Positions 16,861 to 24,115 of a DNA stretch of 24,115 nucleotides are shown piece by piece (positions within the stretch are counted from its first letter, which is position 1; each line of letters begins with the position of its first letter). Both the position numbers and the translations under genes were made by a program. This DNA is from Chara braunii (Eukaryota; Streptophyta; Charophyceae; Charales; Characeae): the NCBI GenBank assembly GCA_003427395.1, contig BFEA01000498.1:686734-710848 (forward strand). The letters run 5' to 3'. Under the pieces are notes generated by a model, which worked only from the letters and a program-made list of their open reading frames with translations, was not told the DNA's origin and made no database searches.

Positions 16861-18312
16861 CTACCGGCGAGAGCTAACCTTACGTGTACACTCTCTACCG
16901 TTCCACTCTTTTCCCAGGAGTTCGGCCAGCAGTTTCCAAAGTGGGCTCTTATCCCTGGCGAAATTCTTGAGTGCCCTTGCGAAGAAATGGTCGGGGTATC
17001 TCCTCCTCCTTAATTCCACTTTCAGTAACAGGAGTGTTTCGATCAGACCCAAACTCGTCATTGAGTTCTGATGGATCCTGTGCAGCGCACTCATAACCAC
17101 CGCCATCTCCGACTTCTTGCTAGACCATGACTCAAAGTCTTGGAAAACTCTGAATATCAACTCCGCACCCTCCACCAATTCCTTCTTGTTCTTCATTGTT
17201 AGACAGCACCCAAGGAAAGGAAAATCCTTCCTCACGCTCAAGCGGCATCCCAAGCAATCCCACGAATCTTCCCCGTCATCAGTCTTTTTCAAGGTCAACG
17301 CCTTGTCATAGCAATTCTCAAATTTGACCCGGATCTCATCGGCTTTTTTCCTCGATTCGGGTTTCGGATGGTCAAAGGCTACAAAAAGCGACGCATCATC
17401 GACATAGCGAATGCCGGCCACTAATCGCCTATCGCTGCCTAGTGCCATCAGAAAATCCCACTCAGCTTTTGTGCACATCATGCATGCTAACGGGGGACTG
17501 GTTGAGTTTCCCATCGGGATCCCTATAACCTGTTGCAGAACAATCTTTCCTGCCATCGTGAAGCAACCCTCCAACTCGAAATTTACAAAACCCCGGATCA
17601 TTCCAAAACTTACAAACTGAAAACCGTCCAGGCTTTCCTGCCTGCTGAACGAGGTGCCTTTCCCTCTCCGTCGAACAAACACACCCTGGAATCCTTTCGA
17701 CTCAAACCACCAGATACACCAGTCGACAGCTCGTACGATAGTTGCATGCGGGAGTCTACTAAACATTTCCTTGATATCGTACGAGCTAGCCGCGATCTGC
17801 ACATTCTTACACACACGACGCATACTCTGGTTAATCCCTCTCAGTCTCCCGCGCAGATCAGAGACGGACTTCAAATTGAAGTGTTGACTCTCAGGAATTG
17901 CAAACAGCATACCATTCAGTGCGCGTGCTATCTTCCTACATGCCGCATTCCCCACCTCACTGAAGGTTGGACATATCGGCCTATATTTTTCCGTGTCTTT
18001 ATGTTTTGGCAAGGTGTAGGCTCTTCCCAGTTTTCCCTCCTTCTTCCAAGGCGCAATCTGATCAAAATTCCCGCGTTTGTAGGCCGCGTGTGTCAATCCA
18101 ATGATCTCCTCTTCAGTTTCTTTGCGAGTTACATATCCTTCATTGTGTGTGAAGGTCGTCCTCATCCCTTCAGCATATACTGCTGGACACATGACCAGTG
18201 TGTCCCTTGGGTTACGATCCAGCGGACAATTAAGAACGTAGTCAACACCACAAAGAATAAAGAAATCCCATCTAGACCTATATAAAAATTGATATTTGAG
18301 TAAGGAAGCCAT
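16861..18312 (-). CDS. Penelope-like reverse transcriptase domain
   Basis: 483 codons from the ATG at 18312; the frame is open from 18360. Copies element RNA into DNA at the target. Visible motifs: LDRNPRDTLVMCPAVY (31-46, the position of the DKG-like N-terminal block), YTLPKHKDTEKYRPICP (99-115), motif A SYDIKEMF (177-184, catalytic D179), motif B IGIPMGNSTSPP (263-274), motif C RYVDDASLF (302-310, catalytic D305 D306), then C-x2-GCRLS and LGCCL. All three catalytic aspartates are present and the frame has no internal stop, so this is the best preserved part of the element. No endonuclease follows the RT: the frame ends at TAG 16863-16861 after a basic tail. The upstream linker is one frame out, consistent with a single lost base at 18336-18360. 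Confidence 0.9.
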   Translation of the reverse strand: MASLLKYQFLYRSRWDFFILCGVDYVLNCPLDRNPRDTLVMCPAVYAEGMRTTFTHNEGYVTRKETEEEIIGLTHAAYKRGNFDQIAPWKKEGKLGRAYTLPKHKDTEKYRPICPTFSEVGNAACRKIARALNGMLFAIPESQHFNLKSVSDLRGRLRGINQSMRRVCKNVQIAASSYDIKEMFSRLPHATIVRAVDWCIWWFESKGFQGVFVRRRGKGTSFSRQESLDGFQFVSFGMIRGFVNFELEGCFTMAGKIVLQQVIGIPMGNSTSPPLACMMCTKAEWDFLMALGSDRRLVAGIRYVDDASLFVAFDHPKPESRKKADEIRVKFENCYDKALTLKKTDDGEDSWDCLGCRLSVRKDFPFLGCCLTMKNKKELVEGAELIFRVFQDFESWSSKKSEMAVVMSALHRIHQNSMTSLGLIETLLLLKVELRRRRYPDHFFARALKNFARDKSPLWKLLAELLGKEWNGRECTRKVSSRR

Positions 18313-18335
18313 CGCCCTCTCAGGTCTTCGCGCAA

Positions 18336-19154
18336 CTAACGCACCAAATCTGCATCCCTGCTATCTCCAGCCCCATCCGCCCTTATGCACGCATCGACTT
18401 CCTCCTCTGTGAAACCAACATACCCTATCTTACTTCCTAACCAACTCAGGTCCGCGAAACCATCAGCCACTTCCTTGGACAATCTTGCCGACAGTCCTGC
18501 CTTCGCATCCTTCGGTATACTCTTAGCATTGTGGGCTATCACTGGGCAGCCCTGCCAATCACCGATGCGAAAATGGACATGCCCTCCCTGTCTAGGGAAG
18601 GGCATGCTAGTGCAAATGCACTTAGAGACGCCATCCGCCGCAAAACGGCGGTGATTATCGATTAGATCGCCCACGTTCAGACTTCTTGTCCGAACAACGC
18701 GGGCACGTCTACGTACCATCTTCGCAATCGCACGATTGATGAGTAGTTCACTGATTCCCCGCCGCATCAATTTCACCACTTCATTCTTCTTGATTCTGTC
18801 GTCGAACTCGACCTTCACGACGATTCTTCTTCGAACATTCATCCCAAACCCCCTCCTAAACACATCGGAGATGATTCGCCTTCCCCTAGTCCTGCTCCGT
18901 TTTTCTGAAAACAGCTTAGCCGCCGCATAATATTCGACCAGCTCATCCTGCGACTTACTATACAATCTCTGCGTCTTTTGCTTGTCCTTGAAGATGCCGA
19001 CCAAGTCTTGCTTCAGCTTGAGTGCTTTCGGTGTAGCCTCGGTCACGTCCCGAACCGTGATCCATCCTTCGACTTCAAACAACTTCTTACATTTATGTAG
19101 CGGTCTAGTACGTTTTCCTACACACACCCGGGACTCGCCAAATGTTCGTCGCAC
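18336..19154 (-). pseudogene. PLE linker between endonuclease and RT, with CxC/H motif
   Basis: 272 codons in the same frame as the GIY-YIG segment, separated from it only by TGA (19175-19173) and TAG (19163-19161). The first half is basic and helical (about 40-160). Residues 178-208 carry KCICTSMPFPRQGGHVHF, then C203 and H208, a spacing that could bind zinc (C179, C181, H192/H194, C203). Cysteine-rich motifs between endonuclease and RT have been noted in permuted PLEs, but this assignment is by eye. It has no ATG of its own (first codon GTG), so it was surely part of a longer protein. It ends at TAG 18338-18336, where the RT frame, one base off, is already open. Confidence 0.72.
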
Positions 19155-19172
19155 AACCCGCTAATTATCAGC

Positions 19173-19751
19173 TCAGCTACCTCCACCATCCGTCCAGATA
19201 CGTATCCCAACATCGCGCGGAACCTTGGTCAGACTTCGCAACAAGTTGATCACTCTAACTGTCCGCTCGCCTCCTTCCCTTCGTAGGGCTATAATCGAAC
19301 TTTTCTCGCACGCTCCACTCTCCCTTTTCTTCTTCCCGCTTTCAGTCCCTCTTCTCGCAACATCTCTCCTCTGTTCTTTCTTTCCTCGTCGTCTTCGTTT
19401 CCTCGAACGCCGCTTCACTCCCTTTGAGTTCAGGGATGGTGACCATACCCTGATGAGGGTCCGTTCGACGGCTTCTAGTTTTTTTCTGTCGGAGCTAAAG
19501 TAAACCGGTACTGCCACGTACACGTGAACCCCAACCTTGCCTAACCAGTTGTACAAGTTTCTTGACCGCTTGCTATCCCCGCTCCTCACACACTTCAGGT
19601 GCTCCATCCATCTTTCGGACAGAGTCCTTTCGGTCATACCTACGTACGTTTGCTTAAACCACGGAGAGATAACTACATATACACAGCTTCGTGGAGATCG
19701 AAGGTCCAATCTTCCGAAAAACGCCTCTACTCTAGGTACTTTTCGCCCCAA
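19173..19751 (-). pseudogene. GIY-YIG endonuclease domain of the permuted PLE
   Basis: Nicks DNA for target-primed reverse transcription. Counting from 19751: SCVYVV (22-27, GIY position VYV), QTYVGMT (34-40, YIG position YVG), the conserved Arg and His in SERWMEHL (R47, H51), LEAVERTLIRVWSP (92-105, catalytic Glu E96) and SLNSKG (106-111). A very basic stretch (KRRSRKRRRRGKK, 113-125) follows. The frame opens at 19805 but has no ATG before the domain. The preceding SAP frame runs on to 19727, one frame away, as expected if one base was lost between 19805 and 19730. It ends with TGA, and the same frame continues into the linker after a second stop. Confidence 0.88.
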
Positions 19752-19885
19752 CGCAATTCTCCTGCTAGGATCCGTCCCAGGACAGCCGCTCTCATTCGTC
19801 GTTTGTCATCCCCTTTACATCCACATGACTCACGCAGCTTGGTCAGTTCGTCGACCCTCCGCCATAGATCATTAGGTCCGTCTTC

Positions 19886-20431
19886 TCACTCTGAATCCCC
19901 TCCATCATCCTGCCCTTCGGAGACGCCGCCTTTCTGTGTTCTCTTCGACCTCCTTGGACACGGTGTAGTAGGCAGTGGAACATTAATGGGATCATACGCC
20001 TTAATAGCATGACGCATCACCAGGCGATTAATCGCCAGCTCTCTCTTCCCGTAGGCGATCCGTTCATTTTTACAAGCATCCTTTAACTCGTCAACCATCA
20101 GGGCTTCATATAGATCTCGGATCTCTTCCTCGTACTTTGCGCGCGCACCAGGTCCCGTTCCTGCAGTCACGTGCTTAATGGACACACCGATCTTCCCGAC
20201 TGGTTCAGCAATTGGAGAAGACGTACTCGGCATGTGGCCGCACTCCCGCAGTTCCTCGATCCTCGATTTTGAAGTCGTATTTAGGACAGTCCGTTGTCCT
20301 TTCGTCGGAGTAGTCATGGGCGGGCTATCGCCCATCGCCACTTCTTTACCCCTCTTACACTTTTCGTTGATCTCTAGTCCTGCCGCTCTTCGTCGCAGCA
20401 GGATTAGCTCCGCGTCTTCTTCGGCCTCTTC
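19886..20431 (-). pseudogene. Coiled-coil end and SAP-like domain of the PLE
   Basis: After TGA at 20434-20432 the frame is charged and helical (EEAEEDAELILLRRRAAG), then less structured. From about 20140 to 20000 it reads RDLYEALMVDELKDACKNE and RIAYGKRELAINRLVMRHA. This fits the SAP motif (LxVxELKxxCxxxxIxxGKRxxLIxRL), a helix-extended-helix that binds DNA and could tether the complex to chromatin. The frame stops at TGA 19888-19886 after GGDSE. However, it continues in register with coding-like sequence (EDGPNDLWRRVDELTKLRES and beyond) to 19727, so that TGA is probably a mutation. No ATG at the segment start. Confidence 0.72.
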
Positions 20432-20489
20432 TCAGAAAGCTATCTCATGCCTTAACCGCTCTTTTTCTTCATCGACCGTCTCGCCTCTC

Positions 20490-20999
20490 TCATTGCGTTT
20501 GACTACAGGAACTGTAAGTTTCGCTCGAGAAACACTTTCGAAGTTTCGCTCGAGAAACACTTTCGTTCTCTTTTCCACTTTCGCGACGGATCTCCTCCCG
20601 TATCATTCTAAGTAGGTACGCGTCCCGTTCATCTTCAGCGCGTCTCTTTTCCTCCAACTCTTGTAGTCTCTTCTTTTCTTGTTCCCTCCTTGTCGCCTCT
20701 TCTTTTCGTTGTGCTTCTTCTCTCGCGGCTCTCTGTTTGGCCTCCTTCCGTTCCTTAGCCATCTCGAAAAAATATGTCCTCATCGTATTGTTCATCTCGT
20801 CTGTCTCACGTCTCGATCCGTAATTGTCGGCCGAATGACTCCGTCGTTCCGCGCCGATTACCATGGAGCGACCACTACGCGCCTTCGGTGGTGGCGACGG
20901 GGCAAAGAGAATACCCTTATCCCGAGCATCCCTGTACTCGTCACAAACGTTGGCGAAATGGTTGGGCTTCCCACAACGAAAGCAGGTACGGCCCGCCAT
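20490..20999 (-). pseudogene. CCHC zinc-knuckle and coiled-coil N-terminal part of the PLE protein
   Basis: From the ATG at 20999: CFRCGKPNHFANVC (C6-x2-C9-x4-H14-x4-C19) is a retroviral-type zinc knuckle, which in retroelements binds RNA. A proline/serine linker follows, then a long coiled coil (about 67-145) of KER/EAQRKEE/RRAEDER type. The frame is open upstream to 21092 and reads GRSDGPTGSRGGRPPPRSFE without an ATG, so the true start may be further 5'. The last 19 residues and the stop at 20490 are created by the 25-bp tandem duplication at 20516-20565. Taking one copy away puts this frame in register with the SAP segment. Confidence 0.8.
20516..20565. repeat. 25-bp perfect tandem duplication inside the PLE coding region
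   Basis: AAGTTTCGCTCGAGAAACAC plus TTTCG occurs at 20516-20540 and again at 20541-20565. Because 25 is not a multiple of three it shifts the reading frame. The distance between the CCHC and SAP frames (658 bases from start to start) becomes 633, divisible by three, when one copy is discounted. Confidence 0.92.
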
Positions 21000-21270
21000 C
21001 CTATTCTCAAAACTCCTAGGTGGCGGTCTTCCTCCTCTGCTTCCGGTCGGTCCATCAGATCTGCCAGGGACCGGGCCGCTCTCTGTACTCTCTTAACTCA
21101 TTCTTGACACACGCAGTCGCCCGCGACCGTCTATGCCTCCACTAGAACACCCACACAAATCTCTCACAGTCGTCGCTATCGAACACTGTCTTCTCCCTCA
21201 CTTTTCTATGAACTCTCTCCGCCACCCCCTCTAGGTATGATTGCCTAGCAGGTTACGACGCCAGCAGCTA

Positions 21271-21766
21271 GAAGCAAAGATGACACACGAAACACTTGCA
21301 CAGCAGAGCAAAAGTGAAGCAATCGAGTAGTCTCGGCTTAGAAAATGCCGTTATTAGCACAGTCGCGCAAAACCTCCCGTCCAACAGTTCGCAACCCCAA
21401 GAACCCCCGAGCCAACCATCATCTCCGAAGAGTCGCGCATGGCGCTGATGACTCCCTTTCGGTGAGGTACCGAAGAGGAGTCTAACCGACTTGTCCGCCA
21501 GTTAATATGCAAAAAACCTACGAGCTCCAGGCCTGGTCCGAAAAACAGGCGAGGGGCACAGACCGCGCGAAACAACAGAACCTCGGTAGAATCAAATTCA
21601 AAAAACAAATTCAAAAAACTAAATTCAAAAAACTTGTTGTTGCCTTACAGCCCTGCTTGCTCTACACAAGCCATGTCCAATGGGTCAGACCACTGCCTGG
21701 TACTGACCAGTTCCAAGGTAAGCAGCCTGCTTATACACGGGGAAAAAATCCCAGGTCCCATATCAG
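21271..21766 (-). repeat. PLE terminal direct repeat (5' pseudo-LTR)
   Basis: 496 bp matching 16057-16562 in the same orientation, upstream of the element's coding region. The unique leader 21270-21000 lies between it and the first ATG. Its outer 93 bp (21674-21766) are duplicated again at 21871-21963. Confidence 0.85.
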
Positions 21767-22044
21767 GGACTTGGCCCCCGGCCTCGTTTTTTTTTTTTTT
21801 TTTTTTTTTTTGAAAAGGGCGATGGCCTTGAGGTATTATCATCAGACTTTTTACACATTTAGATGTGTATTGTCCAATGGGTCAGACCACTGCCTGGTAC
21901 TGACCAGTTCCAAGGTAAGCAGCCTGCTTATACACGGGGAAAAAATCCCAGGTCCCATATCAGGGACTTGGCCCCCGGCCTCGTTTTTTTTTTTTTTTTT
22001 TTTTTTTGAAAAGGGCGATGGCCTTGAGGTATTATCATCAGACT
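21674..22044. repeat. 174-bp duplication around a Nextera-junction-like sequence
   Basis: TGTCCAATGGGTCAGACCAC...ATTATCATCAGACT occurs at 21674-21848 and 21871-22044, each including a T tract after CCCGGCCTCG and GAAAAGGGCGATGGCCTTGA. The join at 21852-21870 (TACACATTTAGATGTGTAT) matches the centre of the Nextera mate-pair junction at 18 of 19 positions. The duplication may therefore be a library or assembly artefact. Confidence 0.7.
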
Positions 22045-22131
22045 AACCAGCCCAGGTAAATTCAATCTTGTGTCTAATCTGACAACGGTGGCCTTTTCAG
22101 CCCAGGGTGGCCTGATAGCCTTCAGGGAACC
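21985..22131 (-). mobile_element. 5'-truncated family A SINE with poly(A) tail
   Basis: On the minus strand GGTTCCCTGAAGGC...CAGATTAGACACAAGATTGAA...GATAATACCTCAAGGCC aligns with the 3' third of the SINE at 7209-7592. It ends in an A tract of about 23 bases (22007-21985). The head and central body are missing; similarity stops abruptly at 22131. Confidence 0.78.
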
Positions 22132-22161
22132 AACTCGCAATGAAATGATGTATGTGTTGAA

Positions 22162-22308
22162 AAACCACCAGTACTTGGGCGACACCTTAGCGTTAACGCT
22201 ACGCGATTTTCGCGGCCGGCGGGCCGTCGATAAATCGAATAGACAGCCCGCGCTGCTTCGAGATTTGGGCGGCCGGCGCGGCGCGCAGTGCCCAAGTACT
22301 GGTGGTTT
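22162..22308. mobile_element. Short MITE with 19-bp terminal inverted repeats
   Basis: AAACCACCAGTACTTGGGC at 22162-22180 is perfectly inverted at 22290-22308. The 147-bp element is GC-rich inside (GCGGCCGGCGGGCC, GGCGGCCGGCGCGGCGCGC). It has no open frame of note, and no convincing target duplication was identified. A separate 24-bp direct repeat (TGAAATGATGTATGTGTTGA plus AAAA) lies at 22141-22164 and 22367-22390, enclosing the MITE and 58 bp beyond it. Confidence 0.72.
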
Positions 22309-22469
22309 AATGAAAGTAGTAGATAGAGGGAGATACGCTCGGCGAACTCGGGTAGAAAGAAAAAATTGAAATGATGTATGTGTTGAAAAAAAAAGAAAAA
22401 AGAAAGAATGGGTAAGCAGCGCCATGCCGAAAGCCGCTCAGCAAAACTCAACGCACGGCAGAGATTGGC

Positions 22470-22640
22470 ATGGAAGAAAGTGGCTCAGACGTACTGGTGG
22501 TCACGGTAATGTCCTTCGTAGCGCCAAGCCCGATATGGCGAAATGGCACAGCGTAATGGGTAGTTAACAGAACAGGAGCTCAAAACCTGCCCGCGTAAGA
22601 GTACTTACCCCTATGGCCAAGGATTCTGGACGACAGGTCG
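22470..22640 (+). mobile_element. tRNA-like SINE (family C), second copy
   Basis: GTGGCTCAGACGTACTGGTGG, CGTAGCGCCAAGCCC, TATGGCGAAATGGC, GGGTAGTTAACAGAACAGG and GAGCTCAAAACCTGCCC align with 14781-14960. It lacks the A-rich insertion present in that copy. The A-box-like TGGCGAAATGG and degraded B box GAGCTCAAAACC suggest descent from a tRNA. Confidence 0.6.
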
Positions 22641-22726
22641 AACCCCAGGGCAGAACCAGAATTTCCCATAACAGTTCATAGGAAAATTGGGCAATAGAAA
22701 ATGAAAACAGGAGAAAGGAGTCCAAT

Positions 22727-22990
22727 TGATGTAGCTCAGTCGGCCCGAAATGCGCATTGTGGTGAGGTTGCTGGTTCAAAACTCAATTGTGGCCTTGTGC
22801 ATGGACACCGGCAGGGCCGTAGAATAACGCACGGCGGGCTGACGCACAGTAAGCTTATACTGACACTGCCTGCGCACCACCCAAGGGTTGTCCATGGTGT
22901 TATGTGTCGGGTCTTGATACTACATGGGTTGCTTGTGGCTGTTGATCGTGGTTGATCTCCACAGTCTGGCATATCACACACAGGCTTGGG
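22727..22990 (+). mobile_element. tRNA-derived SINE-like repeat (family D)
   Basis: The head TTGATGTAGCTCAGTCGGCC has a good A box, with a B-box match CTGGTTCAAAACTC at 22769-22782, about tRNA spacing. The following 200 bp is unique in the window and no A-rich tail is evident. The next tRNA-like head begins at about 22993, so the two could be one dimeric element. It is not an intact tRNA: the acceptor ends do not pair convincingly. Confidence 0.55.
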
Positions 22991-22992
22991 GC

Positions 22993-23215
22993 GGTTTGCG
23001 ATTGTCTCTCAAATGGTAGAGTCTTCAGGTCACATTATCACGGGTTCGAGTCTGGCTTGGGACTTTGGGGAGGGTTCTTGTCCAGCTTCGCTTGTCTGTG
23101 ATAAGTCAGCACCCGTACTCGACGGTTTCCCGTACCCTTTGGGAAAAATCCCACGTAAGGCCTCGGAGTACGGGCTCTGGATAGTTGGGAAGAACGGGGG
23201 TTTTGTTTTCTTTCC
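22993..23215 (+). mobile_element. tRNA-derived SINE-like repeat (family E)
   Basis: GCGATTGTCTCTCAAATGGTAGAG (A-box region) and CGGGTTCGAGTCTGGC (strong B box at about 23041-23055) are spaced as in a tRNA. A body of about 150 bp follows with GTACTCGACGG and an inverted TTTCCCGTACCCTTTGGGAAAAATCCCAC block, ending at TTTTGTTTTCTTTCC. It has the pol III promoter of a SINE but no tRNA fold at the ends. Confidence 0.55.
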
Positions 23216-23304
23216 TTGAAGTTCTTGTTCTTTCTTTGAAAAAGGGACGGGTCTCGCGTGGCGGGTTAGCGGCCGCGCCAAGAAATTCAAGAAATGGTTG
23301 GGGA

Positions 23305-23748
23305 CTAGGAGGAGTAGGAATTTTGAATTTTTGCGTGCGCGGCTGTTTTTGAATTTCTGCGCACCGCGTAAACCCGTTCTCCCGCTCTGTATCCCCGCGC
23401 CATCTTCCCTTCTTGCTGTGCATCTCCCTCCTGTATGTCTCTTTGTCTTCCCTCTAAGCGAAGTCCGATCCCCTCCTTCTCCTTTCCCTGCGAATGATTG
23501 GTTGTCTGAGTGGGATGGTCGGGGCAATGTGGTGGCCGCAGGAAGCGCACCCCACTTGGACGACCACCCCAATCACGCAGACCATTCGACTCGCCTTCTT
23601 CGATTCCTCTGGAGAATTCTGCCCTTCTTCTGTCCTGCTCATCTACACCCTGTGCTTCGCGCTGCCTCCCTGCCGCCTTCAGCGCTATAAATTCTCGCAA
23701 ACCCTTCCTCTCATTCTCTTGGATCTCAGCTGCGAGCTGCGCAAGCTA
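23305..23748 (-). pseudogene. Coiled-coil coding remnant, unassigned
   Basis: On the minus strand, after TAG at about 23751, the frame reads LAQLAAEIQENERKGLREFI, then ALKAAGRQREAQGVDEQDRR RAEFSRGIEEGE, a charged amphipathic helix, followed by less ordered basic sequence to 23305. This composition resembles coiled-coil parts of retroelement Gag-like proteins, but there is no knuckle or other landmark, and no ATG begins it. Host exon is an alternative. Confidence 0.3.
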
Positions 23749-24026
23749 TGCGCGAAGTCCGCAGCGCCAGAAAGGCTCGACGTGCCCCGTGGTGGGCGGA
23801 GTGACGGCGGGTGGCGGAGTTAGCAGTGGACTTGGGGTGAGGCAGTCGGAGGGACGGAGCGGTGGTGGAGATCAGACGCCGAGAGCGGTAGGGCCTTGTG
23901 GCTATGGTTGTCGGTGATCTCGACGGACCGGGTGGAGACTGGGCCCGAAGAGGCCAGTCATGAGAATTCTGTATTTTTAAGACGAAGCTTTTTCTCCATT
24001 GCTGCTTTGCCCACGTGTGATGTGTG
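23749..24026. other. No recognised feature
   Basis: GC-rich sequence with short open frames on both strands, possibly continuing the minus-strand coding remnant at lower coordinates. No motif, repeat or RNA could be supported. Confidence 0.35.
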
Positions 24027-24115
24027 CTATGTATCACCTGCGGTCACGACCGCGGGCCATTTTACCGCCCGCGTGTGTATGTGCGCGCATATTTGTGCGC
24101 GGGCGTGTGTGTGTG
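24027..24115 (+). mobile_element. Microsatellite-carrying dispersed repeat, copy 3 (cut by window end)
   Basis: GTGCTATGTATCACCTGCGG and TCACGACCGCGGGCC match the start of the copies at 2252 and 6414. The sequence then runs into TGTGTATGTGCGCGC and (TG)n at the window edge. In this copy the opening block is a near-perfect palindrome (CCTGCGGTCACGACCGCGGG). Confidence 0.6.

Larger units (their letters stand above)
16057..21766 (-). mobile_element. Domain-permuted Penelope-like retroelement (Chlamys/Naiad type), decayed
   Basis: On the minus strand the order is: direct repeat (21766-21271), CCHC knuckle and coiled coil (20999-20490), coiled coil and SAP-like domain (20431-19886), GIY-YIG endonuclease (19751-19173), cysteine-containing linker (19154-18336), Penelope-type RT (18312-16861), about 300 bp of non-coding sequence, direct repeat (16562-16057). 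Classical Penelope elements have RT then GIY-YIG. The reverse order defines the permuted clade known from green algae, protists and invertebrates. The terminal repeats behave like the pseudo-LTRs common in this superfamily. The coding region is broken, so this copy is probably dead. Confidence 0.88.

Noticed and set aside
19005-19154. GTG or TTG starts for the separate PLE frames as real initiation sites
   Set aside because: In a eukaryotic element these are more simply read as fragments of one longer broken frame.
21645-21700. LLYTS peptide at 21650 as a third adapter trace
   Set aside because: The DNA (TTGCTCTACACAAGCC) does not match the mosaic end, and the same sequence occurs in the other PLE repeat at 16450; it is native sequence.
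22727-23066. Functional tRNA genes
   Set aside because: A and B boxes are present, but the acceptor and anticodon arms cannot be paired, and long non-tRNA bodies follow; SINE heads fit better.

Overview
This looks like a piece of a large, repeat-choked nuclear genome from the green lineage, probably an alga. The signs are tRNA-derived SINEs, a U6 retropseudogene, several MITE families, a Ty3/gypsy relic, long (TG)n, (GA)n and (CAAT)n arrays, and a Penelope-like retroelement (PLE) of the domain-permuted type described in green algae and invertebrates. The one plausible host protein has a plant-like signal peptide followed by RRHLLQ. A charophyte such as Chara would fit, but that is inference. 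No bacterial operon, CRISPR array or intact RNA gene is visible.

Layout. 1-116 is almost certainly a library artefact: a copy of 6133-6227 joined to a Nextera mosaic end. 1184-6412 is a decayed minus-strand Ty3/gypsy element (integrase at low coordinates, reverse transcriptase at 3.3-5.1 kb, upstream polyprotein to 6.4 kb). It is split by a microsatellite-carrying repeat (about 2252-3155) and by a foldback insertion (4047-4815) whose interior contains an N and a foreign gag-like fragment. 6414-10210 holds a second copy of the microsatellite-carrying repeat, three SINEs, an 871-bp Mutator-like non-autonomous element with a perfect 9-bp target duplication, a degenerate ACGTAACG satellite, a polyadenylated U6 pseudogene and hairpin MITEs. 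10.2-13.5 kb carries the only likely host gene, a minus-strand secreted beta-propeller protein (11684-12994), between GAG and TC/TG arrays. 14.7-16 kb is a cluster of SINE and MITE insertions.

The main find is 16057-21766: a minus-strand PLE with GIY-YIG endonuclease upstream of the RT (permuted order), flanked by direct repeats of about 500 bp that look like pseudo-LTRs. Upstream of the endonuclease, in compatible reading frames, lie a CCHC zinc knuckle, a long coiled coil and a SAP-like DNA-binding domain. The segments appear to derive from one long protein (about 1,370 codons) broken by a 25-bp tandem duplication, a few nonsense codons and two apparent 1-base losses.

21674-23210 repeats the outer part of the PLE repeat around another Nextera-junction-like sequence, then holds a truncated SINE, a short MITE and further tRNA-like SINE heads. 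The last kilobase has a coiled-coil coding remnant and the start of a third copy of the microsatellite-carrying repeat.
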